Shown piece after piece: positions 52,965-62,155 of a DNA stretch of 64,000 bases. Position numbers and translations under genes: made by a program. This DNA is from Paenibacillus thiaminolyticus (GTDB lineage: Bacteria; Bacillota; Bacilli; Paenibacillales; Paenibacillaceae). Every line of letters starts with the position of its first letter. Positions within the stretch are counted from its first letter, which is position 1. The stretch spans positions 6,417,501 to 6,481,500 of the forward strand of contig NZ_CP041405.1 of NCBI RefSeq assembly GCF_007066085.1. Direction: 5' to 3'. A model generated the notes under the pieces. That model did no database searches. It was given only the letters and a program-made list of their open reading frames with translations, and was not told the DNA's origin.

Positions 52965-53672
52965 TTGACACATACCGTCGGATTTATTTATGCGCATCCG
53001 GACGACGAGACGTTCGGATGCGCTTGCCTGATCCGCTCCCTGGCGGATCATGGCGTCTCCGCCGCCCTGCTTACGGCCACGAGCGGAGAGGCGGGGAAGC
53101 CAGGCCGGCTTGGCCCGATGACCCGGGACGAGCTGGCAGCCCGGCGGGAGCGGGAATTGGCTGCGGCCGGCGCGATTATGGGCTTGGCGGACATCGAGCT
53201 GCTGCGCTATCCGGACGGACAATTGTCATCCGTCCCGCGCAGCGAGCTTGTCGCGAAGATTGCCGCATTCCTCAACAGGCACCGTATTGCGGTCGTCGTC
53301 ACCTTTCCCGAGGACGGAATCAGCGGGCATCCGGATCATATCGCCATCCATCATGCTGTTAACGAGGCGGTATGGAGCGGGCTCTGCCCGACTGTACAGA
53401 AGCTGTACTACAATATGCTACTGATGGGTCCCGAAGCGGGGGCGGGTTCGGCTATCAGCCTGGAGGCCGCACCATATTGGGAGATGAAGGCAGCGGCGCT
53501 GCGTGCCCACGAATCTCAAATCTTGTCGGTCGAGCGTGTATTCGGCGACTTGCAGGCACTGCCTGCGAATGAACGGATGCGCGGGGAGTCGTTCGCGCTC
53601 GTATGGGAGCGGGGCGTGCATCGCCCGACGGTCCGGGAGCGCTCGCTGCTGGATGGCTTACATGAAGAATGA
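52965..53672 (+). CDS. PIG-L family deacetylase (BshB2-like)
   Basis: 235-residue zinc-dependent N-acetyl-sugar deacetylase of the LmbE fold. The zinc motif is AHPDDETFG near residue 10; SGHPDHIAIHHAV supplies the second His cluster. The size and C-terminal region fit bacillithiol deacetylases BshB1/BshB2, which release glucosamine-malate from its acetylated form. The adjacent GT4 gene leaves open a different glycoconjugate role. TTG 52965 is the start, with AGGAG ten bases upstream. FosB in this window would need bacillithiol. Confidence 0.82.
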   Translation: MTHTVGFIYAHPDDETFGCACLIRSLADHGVSAALLTATSGEAGKPGRLGPMTRDELAARRERELAAAGAIMGLADIELLRYPDGQLSSVPRSELVAKIAAFLNRHRIAVVVTFPEDGISGHPDHIAIHHAVNEAVWSGLCPTVQKLYYNMLLMGPEAGAGSAISLEAAPYWEMKAAALRAHESQILSVERVFGDLQALPANERMRGESFALVWERGVHRPTVRERSLLDGLHEE

Positions 53673-53699
53673 TAGCTTTGGAACGGTGTACGACATGCG

Positions 53700-53738
53700 C
53701 GCTCCTCGGAATCAAGCCGGGGAGTGTCTTTCTTTTTT
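53700..53738 (+). terminator. Terminator after the PIG-L gene
   Basis: GCTCCTCGG (53701-53709) with CCGGGGAGT (53717-53725), two G-U pairs, then TCTTTCTTTTTT. Confidence 0.75.
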
Positions 53739-53833
53739 CAAAGGATCGGCTCTATTTGTGTCCGTTTTGTGATACCATCGTATTCAGGATAGAGTGGATA
53801 TTCTATTTTATGGAAAAAAGGAGAGTTGATCGC

Positions 53834-55633
53834 ATGCAAGCAAGACCGAAACGTTCTGAAGTGCCGAACGAGAAGACATGGAATTTGAGCGATCTGTTTT
53901 CAAGTCAGGAAGCATGGAAAGAAGAATTGATGAAGATTCAAAAGGATGTGGCCGAGGTCACCCGGTATGAAGGAAAGCTGGGCGAGAGCGCAGCTTCGCT
54001 GCTTGCCTGTCTCGAGGCGCGGGATGCGCTCGTTGTACGGATGTCACGGGCCCATACATATGCGCATCTGCAGCAGGCTGGTGACGGTACGGATCCGGAT
54101 AATCAGGCGAACTCCAGCATCGCGGGCGATGTGCTGTCGCAAGTCAATTCGCAATTATCTTTTATCTCGTCCGAGATTTTGGCGCTCCCGGACAGCACGG
54201 TGGATCGGTTCCTGGAGGAAGAGCCGAAGCTTGCTGTTTACCGCAAAGGGCTGACCGATCTGCTCGAGACAAAGCCGCATCGCCTGTCCGCGGAGACGGA
54301 AGCCGCTTTCGCGTCGTTGGGCGAGCTCTTCGGCGCCCCGCACCGCATCTATCTGCGCAGCAAGCTGTCGGACATGTCATTCGCGGACGTGGAATCAGGA
54401 GACGGAACGAAGTGGCCGGTCTCGTTCGCCCTGTACGAAGGCAAGTATGAAATGTCTCCCGATCATACGCTGCGCCGCGCTGCGTACGCCTCCTTTTCGG
54501 AGACGCTCAAAGCCTACCAACATACGTTCGCCCAGACGTATGCGACAGAAGTGAAGAAGCAGGTGGTCCTGTCCCGCCTGCGCAAATATAACTCCGTAAC
54601 GGAGATGCTGCTGCAGCCGCAGGAAGTCACGCTTGAGATGTACCATCATATTTTGGACATTATCCAGGAGCAATTGGCACCTCACATGCGGCGCTACGCC
54701 AAGCTGAAGCAGCGCGAGCTCGGGCTCGACAAAATGATGTTCTGCGATCTGAAGGCGCCGCTCGATCCGGAGTACAATCCGCATATCTCGATCGAAGAGG
54801 CAGGAAAGCTGATTGCCGAATCGCTGGAGGTGCTCGGTCCGGAATACGGCCAGATTATGAGTGATGCGTTAAATAATCGCTGGATTGATTCCGCCGACAA
54901 TATCGGCAAATCGACCGGCGCGTTCTGTTCGTCGCCGTATGGGGCGCATCCGTATATCCTCATCTCCTGGGCGGACAATATGCGCGGGGCGTTCACGCTG
55001 GCGCATGAGCTGGGCCATGCCGGCCACTTCGCGCTTGCCGGCCGCTACCAGCCGTATGCGACATACCGTCCGGCGATGTACTTCATCGAAGCGCCGTCGA
55101 CGATGAACGAGATGCTGCTGGCCCAGCACATCATGAAGCAATCGTCGGACAACCGGATGAAGAGATGGGTCATTCAACAAATGTTGAGCACATACTATCA
55201 TAACTTTGTGACGCATCTGCTCGAAGGGGAGATGCAGCGCCGCGTATATGATCTCGCTTCCGCCAATGAGCCGCTTACCGCGAAGACGCTGTCCGAGCAA
55301 AAAGGCGCTGTCCTCGCCAAGTTCTGGGGTGATGCCGTGGAGCTGGATGAGGGCGCTCATCTGACGTGGATGCGTCAACCGCATTACTACATGGGCCTGT
55401 ATCCATACACGTATTCCGCAGGGTTGACGGTATCCACCGCCGCCGCGCGGATGATCCAGGAGGAAGGCCAGCCGGCCGTCGATCGCTGGCTCCAGGCGCT
55501 TAAGGCCGGCGGCACGTTGAAGCCGCTCGACCTTATCAAGATTACCGGCGTCGATATGTCAGGCCCGGCAGCGATCGAGGAAGCCGTCGCTTATGTCGGC
55601 ACGCTTGTCGATGAACTGGAGAGATTGTCTTAA
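53834..55633 (+). CDS. pepF: Oligoendopeptidase F (M3 family)
   Basis: 599 residues, standard PepF length. Zinc motif HELGH in FTLAHELGHAGHFALAG, followed by the Glu-containing helix FIEAPSTMNEMLLAQH. N-terminal WNLSDLFSSQEAWKEELM and HTYAHLQQAGD are typical. It cleaves 7- to 17-residue peptides in the cytoplasm and may serve peptide turnover along with the orphan peptide-binding lipoproteins. ATG 53834 is chosen because AAGGAGAG lies about nine bases before it; an ATG at 53810 overlaps that ribosome site. Distinct from the shorter M3 enzyme at 1097-2791. Confidence 0.92.
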   Translation: MQARPKRSEVPNEKTWNLSDLFSSQEAWKEELMKIQKDVAEVTRYEGKLGESAASLLACLEARDALVVRMSRAHTYAHLQQAGDGTDPDNQANSSIAGDVLSQVNSQLSFISSEILALPDSTVDRFLEEEPKLAVYRKGLTDLLETKPHRLSAETEAAFASLGELFGAPHRIYLRSKLSDMSFADVESGDGTKWPVSFALYEGKYEMSPDHTLRRAAYASFSETLKAYQHTFAQTYATEVKKQVVLSRLRKYNSVTEMLLQPQEVTLEMYHHILDIIQEQLAPHMRRYAKLKQRELGLDKMMFCDLKAPLDPEYNPHISIEEAGKLIAESLEVLGPEYGQIMSDALNNRWIDSADNIGKSTGAFCSSPYGAHPYILISWADNMRGAFTLAHELGHAGHFALAGRYQPYATYRPAMYFIEAPSTMNEMLLAQHIMKQSSDNRMKRWVIQQMLSTYYHNFVTHLLEGEMQRRVYDLASANEPLTAKTLSEQKGAVLAKFWGDAVELDEGAHLTWMRQPHYYMGLYPYTYSAGLTVSTAAARMIQEEGQPAVDRWLQALKAGGTLKPLDLIKITGVDMSGPAAIEEAVAYVGTLVDELERLS

Positions 55634-55654
55634 TCGAATTGAGTGATGAACAGA

Positions 55655-55695
55655 AGCGATGTCTCCCGGCAAGCGGGGGACATCGCTGCTTATTG
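55655..55695 (+). terminator. Hairpin after pepF
   Basis: AGCGATGTCTCCCG (55655-55668) with CGGGGGACATCGCT (55674-55687), one T-G pair, then GCTTATT. Confidence 0.7.
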
Positions 55696-55858
55696 ACAGG
55701 GACATACAGAACGCGCCGTTTCATGATGCACTTTCGTCGCCCTAGCTTGCATCCTAGCATCAGGGGAGGAACTTGCTTCGGCTATTGATTTGCCGCCGCG
55801 GATAAGTGTACATTAGAACAATGGACAAGTAACAGGATGTGACAAGGAGGAAGACAAC

Positions 55859-56938
55859 ATGGCAGAACGCATGCTTGTTTTTGTCGGTTCCTATGCAGAC
55901 GGCTCCGGCAGCGGGGTCTATGTGTACGAGTTCGACGAACAGAATGAATCGCTGACATTGACAGATGAAGTATCCGGTCTTCGGAATCCAACCTTTGTGA
56001 ATCTGGATGCGGAAGGCCGCCGGTTATATTCGATTGTGGAAGGCACAAATGGAGAAGGAGGCAAGACAGGGGAGGCGGCCGCTTATGCCATCGATCCGGC
56101 GGCAGGCAAGCTGGAACTGTTGAACCGCTCCTTCACGGTCGATGCGCCGACCTGCCATATTCAGCGCGATTCCGGCAGCAACCATATCGTCGTGGCGAGC
56201 TATCATGGCGGACGGATCGCGCTCGTTGCGCTGACAACGGACGGCCGCATCGGCGAACAGCTGGACGTTCAGCAGCATGAAGGGCACGGGCCGAATGCCG
56301 AGCGGCAGGAGAAGCCGCATCCGCACTCCGTCTTTTTCAGCCCGGACGAGCGGTATCTGTTCGTGCCGGACTTAGGCATCGATCGAATTCGGGCCTATAC
56401 GATCGACAAGGAACGCAGCAAGCTGCAGTTCCATGGCGAGACAGCCGCTCAACCGGGAGCAGGTCCGCGCCATATGGCTTTCCATCCGAACGGGAAGCTC
56501 GCTTTTGTCATCAATGAGCTGGATTCTTCGATTACGTCTTATCATTATGATGCGGATCAGGGGAAGCTGCATCTGATAGCGACAGTGCCGACGCTTCCTC
56601 CCGGCTTCAGCGGGGAGAATTCGTGTGCGGAGATTGCGGTATCGGAGGACGGAGCCTATCTGTACGGCTCGAACCGCGGTCACGACAGCATCGCCGTCTA
56701 TGCGATCGACACGGCGGCAGGAACGTTGACGCTAGTAGAGCATGTGTCTGTCGAAGGGGAGCATCCGCGTCATTTCGCGCTTACACCGGGCGGACGTTAC
56801 CTGATTGCGGCGAACCGGGATACGAACAATCTGGTTCTGTTCCGCGTGGACAAGGCGACCGGCAAGCTCGCCTTTACCGGGAAGACCGTTGAGGCCTCGA
56901 AGCCGGTCTGCGTCAAGCCGGTTATTTTTTACCTGTAG
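55859..56938 (+). CDS. Lactonase family beta-propeller (6-phosphogluconolactonase type)
   Basis: 359-residue seven-bladed propeller of the YkgB/YbhE Pgl family, which can hydrolyse 6-phosphogluconolactone in the pentose phosphate pathway. Typical parts are VFVGSYADGSGSGVYVYEFD, PHPHSVFFSPDERYLFVPDLG-like blade 4 (here KPHPHSVFFSPDE), GAGPRHMAFHPNG and EHPRHFALTPGGRYLIAANRD. AAGGAGG lies before ATG 55859. The IS1182-like element begins 29 bases after its stop, and the transposase frame reads 17 bases into it on the other strand. Confidence 0.88.
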   Translation: MAERMLVFVGSYADGSGSGVYVYEFDEQNESLTLTDEVSGLRNPTFVNLDAEGRRLYSIVEGTNGEGGKTGEAAAYAIDPAAGKLELLNRSFTVDAPTCHIQRDSGSNHIVVASYHGGRIALVALTTDGRIGEQLDVQQHEGHGPNAERQEKPHPHSVFFSPDERYLFVPDLGIDRIRAYTIDKERSKLQFHGETAAQPGAGPRHMAFHPNGKLAFVINELDSSITSYHYDADQGKLHLIATVPTLPPGFSGENSCAEIAVSEDGAYLYGSNRGHDSIAVYAIDTAAGTLTLVEHVSVEGEHPRHFALTPGGRYLIAANRDTNNLVLFRVDKATGKLAFTGKTVEASKPVCVKPVIFYL

Positions 56939-58020
56939 GGTGTTTTGGAAAGCATGTGAATAAGGACAAGGGGCTGTCTAATAAGTCCCCAAAATAAAAA
57001 GTTGGGCGAGAAAACGTAAGGTTTTCCGTCCAACTTTTTTTGTTCTTTCGCTTTTGCAGGAACGTAACGAGGCGGATGCCCGCCACCTTCAGTAGATTGT
57101 GGGCCAAAGCCACAATCCCAAATTCGGTGTGCACCTTCTCCATCCCTCGCAAGGAGAACCGACGGAACGAGCGATTGCCCTTGATGTGACCAAATACGCT
57201 TTCTACCTCGACTTTACGCCGAGCATAGATCGCGGATCTCTCGTCATCCTCAAGGGCTTTTTTGGCCTTTGCTTTTAATTCTTCCCAGATCGTATTCCAG
57301 TGTACCTGGCGGTTCCCCTTGGCCTTGGTGCAGCTTGCCTTGAGTGGACAATCACTGCAATCTTCACATTCATAAATTTTGAAGCTTTGCTCCAGGCCAG
57401 ACGCGTTTTTCTTCGTTTGGTATTTCTTAAAGCGAACGTACTGGCCATTCGGGCAAATAAATCGGTCATCGTGCTCTTCATACGTCCAGTTGGAGGCATG
57501 CCGGATGTCCTTCTTGTAGCGACGCGTTTTCTCTTTCATATAACTGCCGTAAGGAATGAGAAAATCAAAGTGTGGCTGTTTTTCTTCCCCCACTGCATAC
57601 AAGTAATTTTCCTCGCTGCCATAGCCTGCATCAGCAATCACCGTTTTGGGCATCGGCAAAGTAGACGCAGCCAATCGCTCCATATGCGGGATGAAGCAAC
57701 GCGTGTCGGTGGGACGCTGGTGGATGCTGTAAAATAAAACGAACTGGTTTTCTGTCGCCATTTGCACATTGTAACCCGGTTTCAGCTGACCATTCTTCAT
57801 GTGGTCTTCCTTCATCCGCATAAACGTGGCGTCCGGTTCTGTTTTGGAGTAGCTGTTGCGATCGCCAAAGCACGCCTTTTGCTGCTCATACTTGGCGAGC
57901 CGAGGAAGAAAGTCCTCCCGAATTTGTTTCAGTGGCTGCTTCAGGGCACTGCGCTCTTTGCGTAAGGCCTTCCTCGCTTCGCTGTCGTTTGCCTGAGCCA
58001 TTTGTTCGGTGAAAACCTCC
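56922..58020 (-). pseudogene. IS1182 transposase, C-terminal two-thirds
   Basis: Open frame of about 365 codons beginning VEVFTEQMAQANDSEARKALRKERS. It carries the DDE-domain and zinc-ribbon signatures of the group: DRNSYSKTEPDATFMRMKEDHMKNGQLKPGYNVQ, TVIADAGYGSEENY, YECEDCSDCPLKASCTKAKG, and RRKVEVESVFGHIKGNRSFRRF. It reads through the left inverted repeat and ends in the lactonase gene. It lacks the N-terminal DNA-binding part. Confidence 0.88.
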
Positions 58021-58232
58021 ACCTACGGCACGAAGATCGAAGCTGATGCTAACAAGTATTCTTTTGTGTGGAAAAAATCCACCCTTCACTTCGAAGAGAA
58101 GCTCAAGCAAAAGGTGCAGGCGACCCTTGCGCATATTCATACGCTCACGCGGCAAGAAGCCGACGAAAACGCGGCGCAAGCCCCCGATGAACTTCCTGCA
58201 AGACTCGAAGAAGCAGCCGCCCTACTGCAAGA
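58021..58232 (+). pseudogene. Inverted middle fragment of the IS1182 transposase
   Basis: The plus strand here encodes TYGTKIEADANKYSFVWKKS...LEEAAALLQER. In intact relatives this (DGTKIEANANxYTFVWKK) sits directly before the VEVFTEQ-type segment on the same strand. Flipping 58021-58232 restores that order at the left junction. It is therefore an internal inversion. Confidence 0.75.
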
Positions 58233-58443
58233 AAGATGGCTTCAATCATCTCATCAATGATGCGGGCCACATGATGGTCGGGGATAGTGCCCCCAGATCC
58301 AAAATCATGTGCATCTGCTTGTTATCGTAGGCTTTAAAGGTGGGAGCAAGTTTTCGTTTGGAAACCGTTTTTTCTTCCACATCCCCTAGAGGAAGTGTCA
58401 ATTGCATGGTATACTGTTCAGTAGTAGTCGTCAGATTACGCAT
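58233..58443 (-). pseudogene. IS1182 transposase, N-terminal fragment
   Basis: Starts MRNLTTTTEQYTMQLTLPLG (ATG 58443) and continues KLAPTFKAYDNKQMHMILDLGAL, the usual beginning. A frameshift follows near 58270: the next native residues, ARIIDEMIEAI, lie in another frame. It stops at the inversion junction. Confidence 0.75.
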
Positions 58444-58536
58444 AAAAAACCGTCCTTTTTTGAATGATTGTGTGGTAACTTTCATTTTACAGGAAAAGAC
58501 GGTTTTTTGTGTACATTTTTCATATTCAACTAAAAC

Positions 58537-58580
58537 GGGGCGTCCAGAAGTCAGTTTTCACTGACTTTCTGGACAGCCCC
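58537..58580. repeat. Long hairpin formed by the right end of the IS
   Basis: GTCCAGAAGTCAGT (58542-58555) pairs with ACTGACTTTCTGGAC (58560-58574) with one bulged T, extended by GGGGC/GCCCC. The right terminal repeat thus has an inverted copy beside it. Confidence 0.7.
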
Positions 58581-58587
58581 TTGTCGT

Positions 58588-59553
58588 CTACCACAATTCT
58601 AACCATGAAATGGCTGCGCTTGCACTAGTTGTTGCACCGGTAGACTGCGCGGCAAATGTAAAAGTGTCGCCAGGGTTTATCTCGATCTCCAATTCAGACA
58701 GAGGGATTTGCGCCGAGCCGGGACTTTGGGCGGCAAAGGTAATCAAGGTTGTGCCGTTCGTTACTGATGTGCCGGACACATCCACGGAGATTACGCTGGT
58801 GTTAGGTGAAATATTCGTAAAAGACGGGGTTCCTCCGAGTGTGGCATTTTTTACAATGGTATAAAATATGTTCTGGTTCGCCGTCCCGAGAAGCGATAGA
58901 AAGTCGAGCCGAACGCGCACCCGGTTTTGCTTTGATTGGAAGGATGCATTATTTCGTAAGGTAAAAATGGATGTCAAAGAAGTGTCGGTTAATAATTTTG
59001 TATTGTTGAAGGAGTTGCGTGTCGTAACTGCGTTTGTAGCCCCATTGCCTTCAATCATCCCGATGGCTGAACTGGTCCGAATGACCATGTTCCAAGCCAT
59101 TGATATTGAATGGAATAGACATTTCCTTGGGTCGCATTTAAAGCCACGCCGCTGCGCCCGTTTCCGTCAAACGTGTCATTGTTCCAGGCTGACTGCGGAA
59201 TCCAGTTATCCGTTCCATTTTGCCGCCTCAAGATTCCAAAGGAGCTCCCGTTGTAGCCAAAGAAAAAACCGTCTAGATCATCACCCACCCCCATAAGCTG
59301 CGTATCCAGGTGTATATCGAAGAGCATTCACCGTTTCGATTTTTACGGAAGAAGCTGCCGAAGCCGTTGTTTGGATGACGGCCATTGAATTAATGGCATT
59401 CGCTGTCCCGCCTCCGGTCAATGTAGTCAAAATGATATCGCTGTTAATATTGTAGTTAAATGTCCAACCCACAACCGGAAGAAGCTCGATCGTGCGTACA
59501 TCACCGCAGGCTGTGCTCGGCAGCTCGGTACCAACAATTTGGATTATAGACAC
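58588..59553 (-). pseudogene. Broken gene for a Gly/Thr/Asn-rich protein of unknown function
   Basis: Three frames follow one another on the minus strand: MSIIQIVGTELPSTACGDVR... (59553-59281), ...GVGDDLDGFFFGYNGSSFGI... (to 59055), and NMVIRTSSAIGMIEG...SWLELW (to 58588). They read as one protein in order. From memory, relatives in Paenibacillus and Bacillus have about 20 extra residues at the first junction (after RYTPGYAAY) and about 50 at the second (after YQWLG). Two internal deletions with frame loss explain the pattern. GTG 59553 still has AGGAGG upstream. The function of the intact family is unknown; a structural or surface role is only a guess. Confidence 0.7.
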
Positions 59554-59805
59554 AACTAGCCCCCTTTTCCTCCTGACTTTTGATTTTATATCCCTTTTCG
59601 TTTCTCTTTTACCCGGAGCAAGGCCATGAATAAAGAGAACTTGTCCTATTCTATTCTTGCTTTTTATGAAATGGGAGGGCTTATAGTTTGATAATTAAAC
59701 ACAGTTTACCATTTACCGACCACGTCCCTGCAATGAATAGAACCTGTTGTCGGGACCGTTGCCGAAACGGATCCAGGGCAATTGGGATGGCTCCTACAAC
59801 GGAGC

Positions 59806-59837
59806 GAACCCCCAATGGATTGTACCAGAGGGGGTTC
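59806..59837 (-). terminator. Probable terminator after the cyclophilin gene
   Basis: Exact 8-bp stem GAACCCCC / GGGGGTTC with a 16-base loop, 11 bases beyond the stop. The T-run is poor. The rest of 59554-59805 holds no gene that I can see. Confidence 0.4.
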
Positions 59838-59847
59838 TGCAGCCTGC

Positions 59848-60501
59848 TTATTTACTTTCCGGTTCCTTGATCGTCTCCGGCTCCTTATACTCAACGCCGA
59901 ACGTATCTACCGTGATTTTCTTAATCTTCTGGTCCTCCACTGGTCGGTCAGTCGCATCCCGGTTCACGTTGGCAATCTCATGAACCGTCTCGATACCGGA
60001 AGTCACTTTGCCGAATGCGGCATATTGTCCGTCCAGATGAGGGGCATCCGCATCCATAATGAAGAATTGTGAGCCGGCCGAATCGGGATCCATTGAACGG
60101 GCCATCGAGAGAACTCCTTCCGTATGCTGCAGATCGTTGGTTACGCCATTCGATGAGAACTCGCCCTTGATACTATATCCTGGTCCGCCCATTCCTGTTC
60201 CTTGCGGATCGCCGCCCTGGATCATGAAGCCGGGAATGACCCGATGGAAGATAAGTCCGTCATAAAAGCCTTTGTTCACTAACGAGATGAAGTTGTTGAC
60301 GGTGTTCGGAGCGGTGTCCGGATACAATTCCACTTCAATCTTCTTGCCGCTCTCCATCTCAATCGTGACAAGCGGATGCTTGGCGCTGTCTGCGCCGCTC
60401 GCGTTGCCGGCTTTGCTGCCGCAGCCCGCGACGACCATCATGGAAATGATGAGCAGGGCCATGAGGGTCAAGCCTGTGCGCTGTCTGTTATTGCGTCTCA
60501 T
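59848..60501 (-). CDS. Cyclophilin-type peptidyl-prolyl isomerase, lipoprotein
   Basis: 217 residues. Lipoprotein signal with lipobox VVAGC near residue 27, then a Ser/Gly spacer and a complete cyclophilin domain. The active-site segment is IFHRVIPGFMIQGGDPQGTG, with the catalytic Arg and FMIQ; GSQFFIMDADAPHLDGQYAAFGKV is equally typical. It is likely an extracytoplasmic folding helper anchored to the membrane. AGGAGGAATG precedes ATG 60501. Single gene. Confidence 0.92.
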   Translation of the reverse strand: MRRNNRQRTGLTLMALLIISMMVVAGCGSKAGNASGADSAKHPLVTIEMESGKKIEVELYPDTAPNTVNNFISLVNKGFYDGLIFHRVIPGFMIQGGDPQGTGMGGPGYSIKGEFSSNGVTNDLQHTEGVLSMARSMDPDSAGSQFFIMDADAPHLDGQYAAFGKVTSGIETVHEIANVNRDATDRPVEDQKIKKITVDTFGVEYKEPETIKEPESK

Positions 60502-61040
60502 GCATTCATTCCTCCTACCTCTTGCTATGAAAATATCTCATACTTTACAGTATGCCATCGAATGGGTGCAAGAGCAAACAGTAGGCCCGTCAGCCGGGGG
60601 GAACGGAGTGAGGACATTATTTCGTGGCGACTCTTGCTGCTTTGGCGGGCAAGTTGCAAGCTGCAGGCGGGTGAAGAGAGACGGCGAGACTTATTGGGGT
60701 TAAAGGGATATCCGGATGAAATGAGATGAAGTTCGTTGATGAACGGCTATGTCGCGACAGGGTGGTGGTATTCCGTCCCTTTTGTCCATTCTCCCCTCGA
60801 CTCAGTTTGCAATGCTTTGGAGAAGGGGGAGCGGCAGTATCATGAGTTCAACCTCGAACGTCCACTGGCAGACGGACACGTATCATAAGTGCGCGTCTCT
60901 CGCGTAACGCTGAGTTAAGGGGATAATGAGTGAAGGACCGCCCGGCTCATCTGTTGCTGAAGCGATGGGATAGCGAGCAAAAGGAGTGAATAACGACAAG
61001 CAGTAAAGGAAACCGCCTGTCAGCGAAACAAAGCCGCAGG
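60502..61040. other. Intergenic region without a recognised gene
   Basis: About 540 bases. The first 40 hold the cyclophilin ribosome site and promoter region. The rest, GC-moderate with scattered stops in all frames, shows no clear gene, terminator or riboswitch. Confidence 0.5.
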
Positions 61041-61070
61041 TCGGGGCGGAACGGTATGTTCCGGCCCCGA
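61041..61070 (-). terminator. Hairpin after the DMT transporter gene
   Basis: TCGGGGC-GGAAC with GTTCC-GGCCCCGA around GGTAT. It lies within ten bases of the stop codon. Confidence 0.6.
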
Positions 61071-61077
61071 GCCTTGA

Positions 61078-61995
61078 CTATTTCGGCGACAGGCTCGCCT
61101 CCGCAGCCGGTGCGTCCGCCTCTCTAGGTTTGTCGTATTGAAGGAATATCCATACGCCGGCAATGAGCAGGACGCAGGCGGATGCCTGGAGCGCCGTCAT
61201 CATCTCGCCGAGCAGAATCCAGGCCAGCAGGCTGGCTCCGACCGGTTCGCCCAGTACGCTCATGGAGATGGAGGTGGCGCTGACATATTTCAGCAGCCAG
61301 TTGAAAAGCATATGACCGAGCACCGTCGGAATGAGCGCCATCAGCAGGAATAAGAGCCACTCGCGTGAAGGGTAGCCGGTCATCGGAAAGCCGGCCCCAA
61401 TGTTATAGAGGGCAAGAACGGCTCCGGCGACGAAAAAGACGGTAAAATTATATACATAGGATGAGATGCGTTGGCGTAAATCTTGGCCAAGCAGCATATG
61501 TACGACGACAGCAACGGTTCCGAGCACGGACAGCAGATCGCCGTACAGCGCTTGTCCCGATAAGCGGAGATCGCCCCAGCCGATCAGCAAGACGCCGAAG
61601 ATGGCGATAACGATCCCGGCCAAGGCCGCTGGCGTCGTCCGCTGCTTGAACAGCCAGAATGAACCGAGCATGACAAGAATAGGCTCTAAGGACAGGATCA
61701 TTGTCGAGCTCGCCACGGTCGTATGCCGAAGCGATTCCATCCAGAGCAGGAAATGGATCGCCAGGAACAGGCCGGACATCCCCATGCGCAGCCAGTCCTT
61801 GCTGCGAACGGCGCGCCATTCCGCACGATAAGCGAACGCCCAGGGCAGCAGCACGAGATTCGTGAGCAACAGACGATACATGGCAATAATTGAAGCGGGC
61901 GCTTCCGACCATTTGACGAAAATGGCGGAAAAGGAGATTGCGATAATTCCGACAATGAGAAGCAGATGAAGATGAGATGATTTTCGGACAGACAT
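61078..61995 (-). CDS. DMT superfamily transporter (EamA)
   Basis: 305 residues from ATG 61995 (GAGGTG upstream; GTG 62007 also in frame). Ten hydrophobic helices in two EamA repeats: first AISFSAIFVKWSEAPASIIAMYRLLL, second beginning GDLLSVLGTVAVVVHMLLGQ. LGEPVGASLLAWILLGE is the conserved helix-9 motif. EamA proteins export amino acids, metabolites or similar solutes; the substrate here is unknown. Transcribed divergently from fumC. Confidence 0.87.
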   Translation of the reverse strand: MSVRKSSHLHLLLIVGIIAISFSAIFVKWSEAPASIIAMYRLLLTNLVLLPWAFAYRAEWRAVRSKDWLRMGMSGLFLAIHFLLWMESLRHTTVASSTMILSLEPILVMLGSFWLFKQRTTPAALAGIVIAIFGVLLIGWGDLRLSGQALYGDLLSVLGTVAVVVHMLLGQDLRQRISSYVYNFTVFFVAGAVLALYNIGAGFPMTGYPSREWLLFLLMALIPTVLGHMLFNWLLKYVSATSISMSVLGEPVGASLLAWILLGEMMTALQASACVLLIAGVWIFLQYDKPREADAPAAEASLSPK

Positions 61996-62155
61996 CAGTT
62001 TATGCACCTCGTAGGTTATTTATCTTGGTTGTCACGATCAGCTAGTATAGCGCATTTGGAAGGAACAATAAAGGGGGGGCGAAAAGAGTTTCGAGCAGGG
62101 CGTTTTGGCTGTAAGAAATGAGAAACGAGAGTGTAATCAAATGGAGGTGAGTCCG

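Larger units (their letters stand above)
56967..58583 (-). mobile_element. IS1182-like insertion sequence, rearranged and inactive
   Basis: About 1.6 kb bounded by imperfect inverted repeats of about 21 bases (CAAGGGGCTGTC shared; left 56967-56987, right 58563-58583). The transposase is in three pieces: an N-terminal part on the minus strand, a middle part on the plus strand, and the C-terminal part on the minus strand. About 100 residues between the first two are missing. No clear target duplication is visible. It cannot make a whole transposase. Confidence 0.85.

Noticed and set aside
57000..57043. Hairpin AAAGTTGG...CCAACTTT in the IS as an intrinsic terminator
   Set aside because: It lies inside the transposase reading frame (SWTENLTFSRPTFYF), so its role is unclear; not listed separately.
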